Source: Chrysomallon squamiferum (Eukaryota > Mollusca > Gastropoda > Neomphalida > Peltospiridae). From it: a stretch of DNA of 64,000 bases. Below, piece by piece: positions 49,670 to 61,900 of this stretch. Below the pieces are notes generated by a model. That model made no database searches and had not been told where the DNA came from. It saw nothing but the letters and a program-made list of their open reading frames with translations. How positions within the stretch are numbered: position 1 is the first letter of the stretch; each line of letters opens with the position of its first letter. Made by a program: the position numbers and the translations under genes. The stretch covers positions 13,155,106-13,219,105 of the forward strand of contig CM022666.1 in assembly GCA_012295275.1 (NCBI GenBank), written 5' to 3'.

Positions 49670-50600
49670 CATTGATGAAAATATTTACGGCGAAAAATTA
49701 TGTCATATTACAACACATTACTAACGATATATTGAAATATATGTATATATATATATATATATATATAAGCTAAAAACAAACAAACAAACAAACAAAAAGC
49801 CCAGAAAATCAAACAAACAAACAAACAGACCAGTTACTTAGCTATGAAGCATAAGGCACAATGCCATGGCTTTTTGTTCTGGATACTAAAATATTTATGA
49901 CGATAAACTATCAGTGACGTTGAAACACGTTTTACTGACAGTGACGGAAAACGCTAAGGGCTGGCACGTGTAAGCCGTGTTCTGGTATGTCTAACGATTG
50001 TTTGGAAGAAAACGCCATACGTTACTAATGATCATATTGATAAAAATATTTATGCCGTCCAAGTGTAGGCGTTTTTCTACTTTATTAATGACAGTATTGA
50101 TTCAGATATAGTATAGACCAGCAATGAATACATCGTTACATTTCTAGCATCGGTACTGATATATGTCAGTATTTTCATTACAATTTATATATATATATAT
50201 ATATGTGTACATCTATGACGTCCACTTTCTGAATCGACTAATTAATTGTTATATTGATACAAATATTTATGGCGTACAAGTATAAGCACGTTGTGATGTG
50301 TTATTTTACTACCAAACCGATGAGAAAAATATCTCAAGTGTGCAAGGATAAGCTATTTTATCATACGTTATTAATGATCATATTGATAAAAACATAATAA
50401 ATAAATAAATAAATAAATAAATGCTGTTTACAAATATAAGTCATATTATCATTCGTTATTAATGTTTATATTGACGAAAATATTTATGGCGTAAAAGTAT
50501 AAACACATTGTGATGCGTTATTAACAATCATATCGATGTAAATATTTATGGCTTACAAGTATAAGCCAGGCGTGATACGTTACTAATAAGCACACATCTT
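49670..50600. repeat. Diverged tandem repeat with a unit of about 62 bp
   Basis: The block AAATATTTATGGCGTACAAG-TATAAGC..TGTGATACGTTATTAATGATCATATTGAT recurs many times. Clear copies start near 50020, 50265, 50365, 50478 and 50540 (the last two 62 bases apart). Copies differ by 10-30 percent by eye, and simple repeats have been inserted into some. Confidence 0.8.
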
Positions 50601-50756
50601 ATGCTGCCTAACTGTACTTGACATTTCTTGTGTCCGTTACTTAGTAAAATAGTAGGCTATTCAGATAATACGACATCCGAATCAGTCATATCAATTACTG
50701 TAATGTGGCGCTTTCAGGCTGAAACCCTACAGACTAAATAGTCTTCATGTCCACTG

Positions 50757-51140
50757 TAATAATAATAATAATAATGATGATGATGATGATGATGATGATA
50801 ATAATAATAATGATGATGATAATAATAATAACAACAACAACACCAATAATAATAATGATAATAATATAATAGTAATAGTAGTAGTAATAATAATAATATT
50901 ATTATTATTATTAACAACAACAATAATTGATAATAATAAATAAAGTAAATAATAATAATAATAATAATAATAATTATTAATTAACAACAATAATAATAAT
51001 GATAATAATATAATAGTAATAAATAGTATAGTAGTAATAATAATAATAATAATAATGATGATAGTATAATAATAATAATAATAATAATAACAACAACAAC
51101 ACCAATAATAATAATGATAATGATAACAATAATGAATAAT
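50757..51140. repeat. (AAT)n/(GAT)n/(AAC)n complex array
   Basis: The sequence GATAATAATAACAACAACAA-CACC..AATAATAATGATAATA occurs twice, near 50820 and 51080, so a segment of about 260 bp of the array was itself duplicated. Confidence 0.9.
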
Positions 51141-51712
51141 TTTTGATTTTTATTATCATTACAACGATGACGATTATGATGATAATATTGATGATGATGA
51201 CAGAAGTTAGAAATCTTTCCATCTCACCACCAATAAAACAAAAATTTATTAAAATGTATTAAATAAAATAATAAGTAAACCAGTGAATGACTTAAATAAA
51301 TAAACAAACAACCAAACAGATAAATAAATAAATAACGAATTACCCTGTTTCTCTAAGTTCTGACACAATTTTATTACTATTATTTTTATTTATTTTTCTG
51401 GGTTTTTTTTTTTTTTTGTTTCCCTATAAAGCTCTATCAACGAACGATTCCGGTTTCTGCCTGTGTGCTCTCTGAAAACGTATAATCGCGACAGACATTA
51501 TGGAGGCGTCGACTTAATATTTTAACCTTCATTTGTCGCCGTAGATCGTCTGATAGGTTACAAATGTCGCTGGTTCACTCGGCTGCATTCATCATTCTGT
51601 CCTTGATGTATAGCTGCGCGTCTTGGTTTATCTGTCAGCCAGTTCAAACGTTCTGACATCGCTTGAAACAATCGCGTGCGATCTGGAAGCCTGGGTTTCC
51701 TACCCAGTTGTC

Positions 51713-52030
51713 GTTAGTTTGTTAGAAAGAGAAGAGAGGGTAGTGTTGTGTTCCTACATCTGTGTTAGTTTGTTAGAAAGAGAAGAGAGGGTAGTGTTGT
51801 GTTCTTACATGTTTTAACTGATGGTGTTAGTTTGTTAGAAAGAGAAGAGAGGGTAATGTTGTGTTCCTACATCTTTTTAATTGATGGGTAGTATGTTAGA
51901 TTGTTAGAGAGAAGAGCTAGTGTAGTTTTCGTACGTCTGTCCAGTTAAACAGTGTTTGTGTTAGAATGTTAGTTAAAGTGACGCGAAACTACACAGTTCT
52001 TGCATCTCTTATTGAACAATGTTAGTTTGT
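51713..52030. repeat. 51-62 bp tandem repeat, decaying rightward
   Basis: GTTAGTTTGTTAGAAAGAGA-AGAGAGGGTAGTGTTGTGTTC starts at 51713, 51764 and 51826 almost unchanged. More diverged copies start near 51888 and 51956. Confidence 0.88.
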
Positions 52031-52041
52031 TAAAGGATTGG

Positions 52042-52176
52042 TTAAAGGATTGGTGTTTTATATATTATATAAATATACATATACATAAATATATATATAC
52101 ATATATATATATATATACATATACATATACATACACATACATACATACATATATATAAATAACACCAATCCTTTAA
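52042..52176. repeat. Inverted repeat around a (TA/CATA)n core
   Basis: TTAAAGGATTGGTGTT at 52042-52057 and its exact reverse complement at 52161-52176 flank about 100 bases of TATA/CATA repeats, which can themselves pair. The left arm's TTAAAGGATTGG is also duplicated directly at 52030-52052. Confidence 0.85.
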
Positions 52177-52554
52177 CTTAAACCTTAATATAATTTAATA
52201 AATTCGTTACTTATATATATGTACGTATGATTGATTATAACATGTTTTTTTTCCCCTCAGTTATCCAATGTTTTAAATCTCAGCAGCGATTGCATCTTGC
52301 GATTTGAAATAAACTGAAAGGAAAAAAAAAAACACTCACTCTGAGATGTGTGAAATATTTTTGACCTCAGATTCTGAAGAACACGAAGATCGATTTTTGT
52401 CTTGTTAACGATGGGTGCTATTTTCAGAACGGAACTACTTTGTCCCACGGATGTAGCAAAGGTCAGCGCCAACGGAGGGCGTAAACTGCCTGCTGGTAGC
52501 TGAGTAAAATATTAGTGATATACGAATTGACCTTTAGAAACAAAAACTTTCTGC

Positions 52555-52640
52555 AGTGCTGTGGTTAAGCTGCACGTCCCAGAATCGCAAAGTTCTGAGA
52601 TCGAATGATGACACCATCTTCTGCAGAAGACAATTTTTTA
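52555..52640 (+). repeat. tRNA-like SINE fragment
   Basis: GTGGTTAAGCTGC (A-box-like, near 52561) and GAGATCGAATG (B-box-like, near 52598) lie at tRNA-like spacing. A second B-box-like GAGTTTGAATCCT lies at 52914-52926. No complete cloverleaf was seen. Confidence 0.4.
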
Positions 52641-53137
52641 GAGATCTACAATCAGCCCTTCACTTTAACTAATCTTCTAACCTGCTGATACGAACAAGGG
52701 TTTTTTTTTTTTTTCTAGAACAGAAAAAACTTCAGAATTTTCCATTCGTGACAGATGTACTCGAAGAGTTACTGAAACAAGATTTAAGTCTGGGCTGTAT
52801 GAAGATCGCTTCCTGGTATATACTTCTATAACACATACTGGAGTCTAAGAACTTGCCCATGATAGACCCCCCCCCCAGTACAGTGAATATAAGTCCTAAC
52901 GCTGAAAATTACAGAGTTTGAATCCTAATAACCTTCTATTCCTACTCAGTGTTAAGATTTTTACATTTATTGTAAATCTGTTCTTTGATAAATAAACCGG
53001 ACTTCACTATTCTGTGTTCAGTACACGCCTACGTAACAGGAATATAAAAAGAAATTCTAAATGTAATCCGTTCTTTTTCTGTGATTATCTACACCCTAAC
53101 GTACTAACATTACCATTGATAGTCATCCCAGTTTGAT

Positions 53138-53785
53138 GTTGAAAGATATCGAGTATGATGTTGAATGATATCGAGTACGATGTTGAAAGATATCGAGTAC
53201 GATGTTGAATGATATCGAGTACGATGTTGAAACATATCGAGTACGATGTTGAAAAGTATCGAGTACGATGTTGAATGATATCGAGTACGGTGTTGAAAGA
53301 TATAGAGTACGATGTTGAAAGGTATCAAGTACGATGTTGAAAAGTATCGAGTACGATGTTGAAATATATAGAGTACGATGTTGAAAGATATCGAGTACGA
53401 TGTTGAAAGGTATAGAGTACGATGTTGAAAGATATCGAGTACGATGTTGAAAGATATCGAGTACGATGTTGAAAGATATAGAGTACGATGTTGAAAGATA
53501 TCGAGTACGATGTTGAAAGGTATAGAGTACGATGTTGAAAGATATCGATGTTGAAAAATATATAGAGTACGATGTTGAAAGATATAGAGTACGATGTTGA
53601 AAGATATAGAGTACGATGTTGAAAGATATCGAGTACGATGTTGAAAGATATCGAGTACGATGTTGAAAGATATCGAGTACGATGTTGAAACATATCGAGT
53701 ACGATGTTGAAACATATCGAGTACGATGTTGAAAGATATAGAGTACGATTTTGAAAAATATCGAGTATGATGTTGAAAGATGTTG
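53138..53785. repeat. 22-bp minisatellite, about 29 copies
   Basis: The unit GTACGATGTTGAAAGATATC+GA repeats head to tail with only a few variable positions: ATCGAG or ATAGAG, AAAG or AAAC/AAAT. One copy near 53541 is shortened and one near 53560 has an extra TATA. Because 22 is not a multiple of 3 and the minus strand has no stop in any frame, minus-strand frames stay open for up to 201 codons with a 22-residue period. I do not call these genes. Confidence 0.96.
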
Positions 53786-54895
53786 AATAAAATAACAGAG
53801 AATTAAACAACACCATCTATAACAAGTGTTTTAAAGTAAATGTGTCAAACTTCGCCAAGCACGTTCAAATCATTAACTGATTTGTTCTTCACAAAAGCTG
53901 ACTCTGACTCTGACCAGATTTTTCCAAATCCCGATGAATGTACGAACTGACGTGTATTTCTTACTCTCCTAGTTTTGAAACTAATCAGCGGATTAAGAAG
54001 ACAGTGAAGATAAAAAAAAAAAAAAAAAAACCCACACAATTGTTTGCTTTGCAATATTAATCATTTTCAGAATTGTACGCATATAATTGTTAGACACGAA
54101 AAAAAAAAAATAAAAAAAAATAAAAAAAGTGATTATAAAACCGAAGTGTCTGTTGTATCGGTATGGATAAATCAATATTTCACAGCTATTGTACGTTTTC
54201 CCGAAGTGTAGATTAATTTAAATGTAGTTTATCAGTTCCAAATCTGTAGATCTCATGTATTTACGTCATAATCGCATTGACGTCATTTAGTTTATTGAAA
54301 GTTGAATAGTGTAATGCAATTTATTTAGTAAGTGCAAGAAAAAAGTATAATGAGGATATTTATTTTTAGAATATAGATGTATTTAAAACATATCTATCTA
54401 TAAATAAAATAAAATAAAAATAAAAATAAAATACTGTCTCTTTCATTCTTTGTTTCTGTTTCTGTCATGTAGAAATTAATTATTATTTTATTACTAAACT
54501 GAATATTACGTTTCACTAATATAAATATTAAATAAGCATTGCCTATCTCTTATTACTATCAAATAAACGCGATATCTCCTCTTGATATTCACCAAACTTT
54601 GCATGCATCTTTTTAATATCAAATTAGCGGTTACACATCGTTGTGAGGTATTATTAATATAAAATAAAAATTACACGTCCTGTGTTACTGATACTGTAAC
54701 TGTTACGTGTTTTCGTTTTTCGATTAATTACACTAATAACACGTTACAAGCACCCTTATTAATATTAACATGCGCTTAGCGCTGTCTGATACCGTTATGT
54801 AATCAATAACACTTCAAATACTGTTACTTATCCGTTATTAGACAGGATTTTAAATACTATGGATTTTTTCTGAACTGATTCTTTTTCTCTCATGT

Positions 54896-54911
54896 GTGTG
54901 TGTGTGTGTGT

Positions 54912-54998
<87 letters not shown>
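54896..54998. repeat. (TG)n(TC)n microsatellite
   Basis: TG units to about 54915, then about 41 TC units. Confidence 0.97.
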
Positions 54999-55002
<4 letters not shown>

Positions 55003-55153
55003 CGTTTGTCCGTTTCGAAGTGTTTGCGTCTTTATGTTTGTCATTCTGTCTTACCTACAGACATACATACTCGTACATTATCTCTCCCTTAAACACACTC
55101 ATTCTCTCCGTGCCTCTGACATATACACACACATATACACACACATATATACA

Positions 55154-55356
<203 letters not shown>

Positions 55357-55648
55357 TCTCTATTCAGGACAAGCTGGGGTGAATGCTTGTTTTCTATTAG
55401 TAAGAGATACACGCTGGAGTAAAAGGCTGTGCAGCTGTGACTTCAAGTGACATTACAATTCAGAAAACACGGATCGATACGACAGTGTTTATTTACCGAG
55501 TTGACTGGTAATTTCAATAGCAGGTTGTCACATATTGCAGCGATTCGGAAGTAAATTATCGGTGCAGTACAGTTTAGACGAATTTAATAATAACTGTTAA
55601 TATTATCAGCATGTTACTGGACCGTATGACATTTTAATATATTACCTG

Positions 55649-55650
<2 letters not shown>

Positions 55651-55702
<52 letters not shown>

Positions 55703-55855
55703 TGTGTTTATATATGTGTGTGTATATGTGTGTGTGTGTTTGAGTGTGTGTGTGAATGTGAGTTTGTATATATGTGTGTGTATATGTGTGTGTATGTTTG
55801 AGTGTGTCTATGAGTATGTGTGAGTTTGTAGGCATGCATGTGTGAGTGCGTGAGT
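55651..55855. repeat. (TG)n microsatellite with degenerate tail
   Basis: A clean TG run to 55700 followed by TGTGAGTGTG-like decayed units to about 55855. Confidence 0.95.
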
Positions 55856-56278
55856 GTAATAACTAGTTGGAAATTTGGTTAGTTTTGATCTGTTGATGTA
55901 ACAAAATGAAACAATATAAAAAATGGCCTGTTATCAGTGATCAGTACGTTTGTGAATTTATTCATCAAGTTTCACTGTTGTAATCTAATGCATGAATGAT
56001 ATATGAGAGTCTGCCTTGTGTATTTTTTTTTTTTTTTTTGGTTTTTTCTGTGTGTACTTATCGTTGTATAGACAGACAGGCATAGACCTGCTTATGAATT
56101 TTTCAATTTGGTGAAATATTACAAACGTACGGACGTACAGATCAGTGTAGTAATGCTAGTAATAAAGGTAGTAAACTTAACAAAAGAATTTTAATAAATG
56201 TGTCTGAAATTAGACACGACCTAGAATACCGACCCCCCCACCCTCAGGAGCCCAATAGTTACAGGAGCAACGGTGATA

Positions 56279-56294
56279 GCAGTACTAGTAGTAC

Positions 56295-56357
<63 letters not shown>
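56279..56357. repeat. (AGT)n(AGC)n trinucleotide array
   Basis: AGT units switch to about 11 AGC (CAG-type) units. It lies in non-coding intron and has no splice context that would make it a coding poly-Ser or poly-Gln tract. Looser AGT-rich sequence continues to 56520. Confidence 0.94.
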
Positions 56358-56359
<2 letters not shown>

Positions 56360-56689
56360 TTAATATTAGTATTAATAGTAATAGTAGCACTAGTTATTGT
56401 AAATACCAACAACAGCTGTGGTAATGGAGGCAGAAGAAAAAGCAGCTGTTGATATTGTAAAAGTAGTAGTAGTGTCAGTAGTAGAAATACTGTTGGTAAC
56501 AGAAGTAGTAGTAGCAATAGCAAACAACTGAAATTCACAGTTGCCATGGAAACAACGGCATTATCAGTGGTAAAAGAAAAGATAACGGCAATAAAACATA
56601 TTTTTTTCCTAAATCAAAGAAAATACTGCTTAATAGTAATTACTAATTAACGATTGTGAAAAAAAAAAAAAAAAAAAAAGCCTCAGACA

Positions 56690-56920
56690 AATCAATCTTG
56701 GTGATTTTGTTTCGCCTTTCTCGTCAACATGCTTTCGTAACCCGAGCTACATGATTTGAGACAACCGCCATTAACGACTGAAGCCGGTTGGCCAAACAGG
56801 AAGTCTCGGTTACTCGGACGCTTTTATTTTACTCACGTTTGACAAAACCTCGGAATCAATAGATCCAATTTAGCGGCACTGGCTGATATTAATTCTAAAA
56901 TGCGGTCTCCAACGGTGCGT
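56690..56920. other. Complex intronic island
   Basis: Balanced composition with CpGs (GAAGCCGGTTGGCC, CTCGGTTACTCGGACG) in AT-rich surroundings. No exon was recognised. Confidence 0.3.
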
Positions 56921-57383
56921 GTTTTCTCTGAAATATCAAAGTTCTTTTTTTTTTTAATGATTCGTTCTGTTTCGATGTAAAATAGACGCTATTTGATTTG
57001 AATCTGATACAGCAGTGCCTACAAAGATGCAATATTGCGCGAAGAAGAATAATACATAAAAATTAAAACGAAAATTAATTTGTGGAGAGTTAGAGAGAGA
57101 GAGCGGGGGAATGAAGAAAGATAGAGAGAAAAAAGTAGAAAGAGGAAGAGAAGTTTTACCTGTTTGTGTGTACGTGTATGTGTGAGAATGCGCCTGTGTG
57201 TGTGTGCGCGTGTGTGCGTATGTGCGTACGTATATCTCTGTCTGTCTCTGTATATTAATACATTAGTGTGTTTTTGTTGCTGTAGGAGACAGGGAGGTAT
57301 AAATTTTAATAATGTTATTGAGATTAAACATACTATAATCGATACAGAAACAAATACACACATGTATGTATGTGTGTGTTGCG

Positions 57384-57387
<4 letters not shown>

Positions 57388-57460
<73 letters not shown>
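57388..57460. repeat. (TA)n microsatellite, duplicated
   Basis: Two TA runs, each ended by TATGTATC, so a block of about 45 bases is repeated. Confidence 0.94.
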
Positions 57461-57463
<3 letters not shown>

Positions 57464-57589
57464 CTTACATTAGTTACAAACCCCTGGTGTTGTGTTTGCA
57501 TTTCCTGATTGTAAAACAGTTCACGCGGTTTGTGTCGATACAGAAAACACGTTCATTAATTAGCTGCCACTAATCATATTTACTTTTTG

Positions 57590-58110
57590 GCCTCAGAACC
57601 AGTTTGATTTTATCTCAAGTCGACGATGTTCGTCTTCAGATCGACTAATCCTTCGCTAGCTGCAAGGCTGTCTTTCTTTCATGCACACGTCATAATCGCT
57701 CTGACGTCAGTTGTTTATGCTTTACCGCAGAAAGACGGAGAGGGGGGGGAGAGACCACAAGGGGCGGGTTTTGGAGATCAAATTTATATGCAAACAGAAT
57801 CCCGCGATATTCCCTCCATGTTCATAAGCAGTCGATATATCAAAAAATATAATACGATTCTGGTGACACAGCTTCTGGTAGCAAGCGGCCTAGGTAATTA
57901 CGCAGGTCCAATCAATAAGGCAATTGGACGATAAATAGAAATGATTATCTGCAACTTAGGAACTCTTCACGGAAAAAGACAAGAAAATTAAAGCGCGGTT
58001 CTTAAGGAGAAAGGGTTATGCGACGGTGTTCGCTAAACTGGCGAATATTTCGCGATGAATTTAAAGCATTAAGGTTACGATTTACTGTTTATTTCACGAC
58101 GCGGAATTAG
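57590..58110. other. Complex intronic island with CRE site
   Basis: Complex sequence with TGACGTCA at 57702-57709. A 102-codon open frame at 57626-57934 (MFVFRSTNPSLAARLSFFHA..) has no family I recognise and no flanking splice evidence. I treat the block as candidate regulatory DNA. Confidence 0.3.
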
Positions 58111-58197
58111 AAATGTTTTTATTTATGGTGGGTGTTGGCGTATTAGCGATCTTAAGTAGCTTTTGGCGTGGTCTAGATTCGATATTTTGTTGTACAA

Positions 58198-58226
58198 AGA
58201 AAAAAAAAAATTTATTACTATGGATT

Positions 58227-58260
<34 letters not shown>

Positions 58261-58275
58261 AGAAAAAAAAAAAAA
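58198..58275. repeat. Poly-A tracts
   Basis: Several A runs, the longest about 32 bases at 58228-58259. They could be the remains of a retroposon tail, but no element is recognisable next to them. Confidence 0.9.
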
Positions 58276-58544
58276 TGCAGATCAGAGAATAAAGAATATA
58301 AATCAAATGCGTGGCTATTATTACTGAGTCCAGAAATAGCGACAATAAAATCGTTTTTGCTATTTTAGTTGCTACAATGAGAGAAAAATGACAAGAATAA
58401 GAAAGAGGTTTAAAAAAGAAGAAAATCATTATATATGTACGTTGAGTGTAAAATATCAAACAAATCAAATAAATTTTATAATAATTATCATTAAACAAAG
58501 AAATAATTAAGAAAAGAGAGATAATATAATAAAAAATAAAATAA

Positions 58545-58593
<49 letters not shown>

Positions 58594-59267
58594 AATAATA
58601 ATAAACATGATGATAATGTTGATGATGATGATGTTGATTTTTGTAGCAAAGCAAAAAAGAAAAAAAAAATGAAAACAGTCGATTTCTTCCTTTCAAAAAC
58701 AAAGTAAACAAACAAACAAAAACAAATAAGTGAAAACAAAACGGATGTCAGTTTTGTCTAATTATATTTGTAATTATATTTGTCAGACATTAGGAAAATA
58801 AATAAATAAGTGAAAACAACAACAAAACGGATGCCATTTTGTCTCATTATTCTTGTAATTAGAAAAGAAAACAACAAACAAACAAACAAATAAATAAATA
58901 AATAAATAAATAAAAGTCGCAGAAGGTGTTGTCTTTGTAAAATGTGAAAAGCGTAGGTCACGGTCAACGTCGCTTGTAAAAACTAAAAATAGAGATTAGC
59001 TCTTCTTCATCTTAGCGGGTTTGACTTGATTACTTGTAATCTGAGATTTGTCGTATGAGACCGTCAAGCGAAAAGGATGATGGGATTTTCCTTGCTTCAT
59101 CCAATCAGCTAAAAGCAAAACTTTCTGTAATCTTGTAATTCAGACGGCACAGGTAAAATTATTGAATGCGTTTGTTTGTATGACAGTTTTGTGCGTATGT
59201 GCGTGTATATGTGTGCAAATGTTCGTGCTTTGTATGTTTGTGTGTTTATGTACATACATACACACAT

Positions 59268-59273
<6 letters not shown>

Positions 59274-59316
<43 letters not shown>
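59274..59316. repeat. (GA)n microsatellite
   Basis: About 21 GA units. Confidence 0.96.
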
Positions 59317-59322
<6 letters not shown>

Positions 59323-60117
59323 TAAAAAGTTCCTTTTGTTTTGCATTTATGTAGTTAAACAGACAAATAAAAAGTCTAACAAAAGAGACAAACACAAATT
59401 CTGTGAAACAATAAAACTGACGAACGTGCTACAAATGTAACAGAAGTTTGTGTACACACATAAAACGTAGTTCAGTTTTGTCGTCGATTCAGTTTATGAA
59501 TATTCGACACAAAGCTTTACGGTAAAACGGATAAAATTCAACACCGTGTATTGATAATAACTTAACAAAACTGCCAGCTTTCAGTTACAGAAACAGTGCA
59601 CCTGTTACCGCGTAAAATAATTACTTTTAGTGTGATTTTACAACAAGGGCCGGATCTGATTAAATGTGGGTGGTGTGCAAGGTATAATGCTGTACACAGT
59701 TTAACTGGAACAGCCCCTGTGACAGTGGAACGTCTCCAGCAACATCGTTCCACCCACCAGAGCGAGAAGAAAGCAGTTCTGGGGTTCTGAGAAAATTCTG
59801 AAGGACAAACTGTTTTGAACGCACGGAGAACTTGCAGCACATAAAAGTTTTTACTCAAGCTTCATGGATCACAGTCTGAGCGTTCAGTGAAGAAGAAGAA
59901 GTACGATTATTTATTTTTATTTTATTTTATAAATAGAAAAAAGAGCTGAACTATAGTGAGTTACGTTCATTAGAGTTTTCATCACGCTCATACTTCGTTG
60001 AAATAATTCTGGTTTGTTCTGAAGAAGATGTTAGCGACAATCCCATTATTTATTGACTGGTAAGATATGAACGTTTCCAGTAACAACAGACTGTTTTTTA
60101 CACAACCTCCACCAAGC

Positions 60118-60240
60118 GGATTTGAACCAGAGTTCTCAGCATGATAAATTAAAAATTCTTGTCAAGTGAAATTCCTAGTAATAACTGATAGCTTATACAA
60201 TTTCCGCCAACAGGATTTGAACCAGTATCCTAACCATGAC
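60118..60240 (-). repeat. Two tRNA-like SINE pieces in tandem
   Basis: On the minus strand, the B-box word GGTTCAAATCC occurs at 60118-60128 and 60213-60223, 95 bases apart. Similar flanks surround each (CTCCACCAAGC and TTCCGCCAACA on the plus strand). This fits a dimeric tRNA-derived SINE or two insertions. Confidence 0.45.
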
Positions 60241-60295
60241 CTTCAGAGCTGTGTGAATAAGAAAAACCCTCTACCTATTGCCACATGAACATTTT

Positions 60296-60296
60296 A

Positions 60297-60344
<48 letters not shown>
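60296..60344. repeat. (TATC)n microsatellite
   Basis: About 12 TATC units, then TA units. Confidence 0.96.
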
Positions 60345-60347
<3 letters not shown>

Positions 60348-60549
60348 GTATATATATATATAAACATCTGTGCCCAAAGTACACAACTCCTCTATTTTTC
60401 CGTGTAAACTGATATTCTGATAATCCTCACATGATCTGTTAATACATAAAAACGTCAACAATACATTAAAAACGTATTATTTCTTTTTTTTTTTGTAACT
60501 GTCAAGAGAACTATGAATTTGATAGTGGAATATCAGAGGCTTGTTTACG

Positions 60550-60690
60550 TCACTGGGTTGGTGGTTAAATTTTAACAAGTGACGCATTTTCTGGTTTGAC
60601 TCCTGCGGAAACAGGCGTGGCTCTCGGGGTTAGAGTGCTGGATTGAGGCGTGGCTTAGACCACTGTCAATTCTTCTCGTCCATTTGTCGT
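60550..60690 (+). repeat. tRNA-like SINE piece
   Basis: CACTGGGTTGGTGGTTAAAT (A-box-like) leads to GGTTTGACTCC (B-box-like, 60593-60603). Then TGGCTCTCGGGGTTAGAGTG resembles another tRNA 5' half. Degenerate; no tRNA gene is claimed. Confidence 0.4.
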
Positions 60691-60842
60691 TCCTGCCCGC
60701 GCGCCAAAGTTAATAATAGGCCGCGGTATGTTTATTCTGTAAGTGAGAAGGTGTACATAAAATCTACTTGCTGCTGAGTTTCGTTTCAAACGTGTCAGTG
60801 ATCAGTTAATTTGCTTTAATAGTCCATGCTTTGTTTTTACAT

Positions 60843-60869
60843 TTTATTTATTTATTTATTTATACATAT

Positions 60870-60916
<47 letters not shown>

Positions 60917-60975
60917 TACATATTTATTTATTTATGTATTTACATGTTTGTTTGTTTGTTTGTTTATTTCTTTAT
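60843..60975. repeat. (TTTA)n/(TTTG)n array
   Basis: TTTA units, interrupted twice by TACATA, then TTTG units. Confidence 0.95.
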
Positions 60976-61602
60976 GTGATTGTTTATTTATTTATTTTAT
61001 TTTTTTTATTCCACATTTTCTGTAATTATTGGTTTCTTTTCTTTTTCTTTAAATTTGCATTCTTATTTCTTATTTTCTTTAAATTTGCATTATTTCTTAT
61101 TTTCTTTAACAGTGTTATTTTCAGTATTTCTAGCATATTTACTATCATTAAAAGATTACCGTTTATTTAACTACCTCAGAGCAATCTTATTATACCTTTT
61201 TTTAATTAATGAAGTCGACAGACTTAACGAAATAATTCAATTTCAATAGAATAACCACTTTATCAGCACAAAAACAATGCCAAAACAAAGATTATTTTTT
61301 CACTAATTAAATGAAAATCTTCTTTAACGTTATTAAAAGATTGCTTTTCTACTGATACTGATCCAGCCCTAAAATTTACTTTGGCTTTTTAATCGTAAGA
61401 TTTTCTATAATCTCGCTTAAAGCAATCTCAGGTATTTCGCACAGAAAATCAGTTTTGGTTTCTATTAAAAGAAAATGGTTTCACACAAAGGAGTAACAGG
61501 TTGTTAGAGAAATTCAGCGTCCATTCGTTCTGTGCAGAGTTTGATATATAAACTACAGAGATTTTGTAGTACAGTTAAATACATACACACCTACACAAAA
61601 AT

Positions 61603-61605
61603 ACT

Positions 61606-61644
<39 letters not shown>
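61603..61644. repeat. (TA)n microsatellite
   Basis: About 20 TA units. Confidence 0.96.
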
Positions 61645-61645
<1 letters not shown>

Positions 61646-61737
61646 CAAAATAAGACTTCTAAGCTGTGTTAAAAAATATTACTGATAGCAGAAAAAGAAA
61701 AAAAAAAAACAAGCACAAAATGACCCAGAAAAACCAA

Positions 61738-61900
61738 GAAAACACAAACACACAAACACACACACACAAACACACACGAACACACACGCTCAAACACACG
61801 AACACAAACGCTCAAACACACAAACACACACACACACACCCAAACACAAGCATTCACACTAACACAAACACACACACAAAACACTAAAACACATACAAAG
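61738..61900. repeat. Degenerate (CA)n / ACACAAAC array
   Basis: ACACAAACACAC-type words with ACGCTCAAACAC variants, an imperfect CA-derived minisatellite. Confidence 0.9.

Noticed and set aside
53110-53816. Minus-strand frames of 201 and 163 codons with a 22-residue period
   Set aside because: The 22-bp unit simply lacks stops in the three minus frames; overlapping frames are equally open, so a protein is not supported. Kept as a repeat.
59562-59880. Minus-strand 98-codon frame in non-repetitive DNA
   Set aside because: No family recognised and a competing plus-strand frame in the same bases; no splice or poly(A) context.
60118-60240. Possible true tRNA genes
   Set aside because: B boxes are present but paired acceptor, D and anticodon stems could not be found by eye; more likely SINE remnants.
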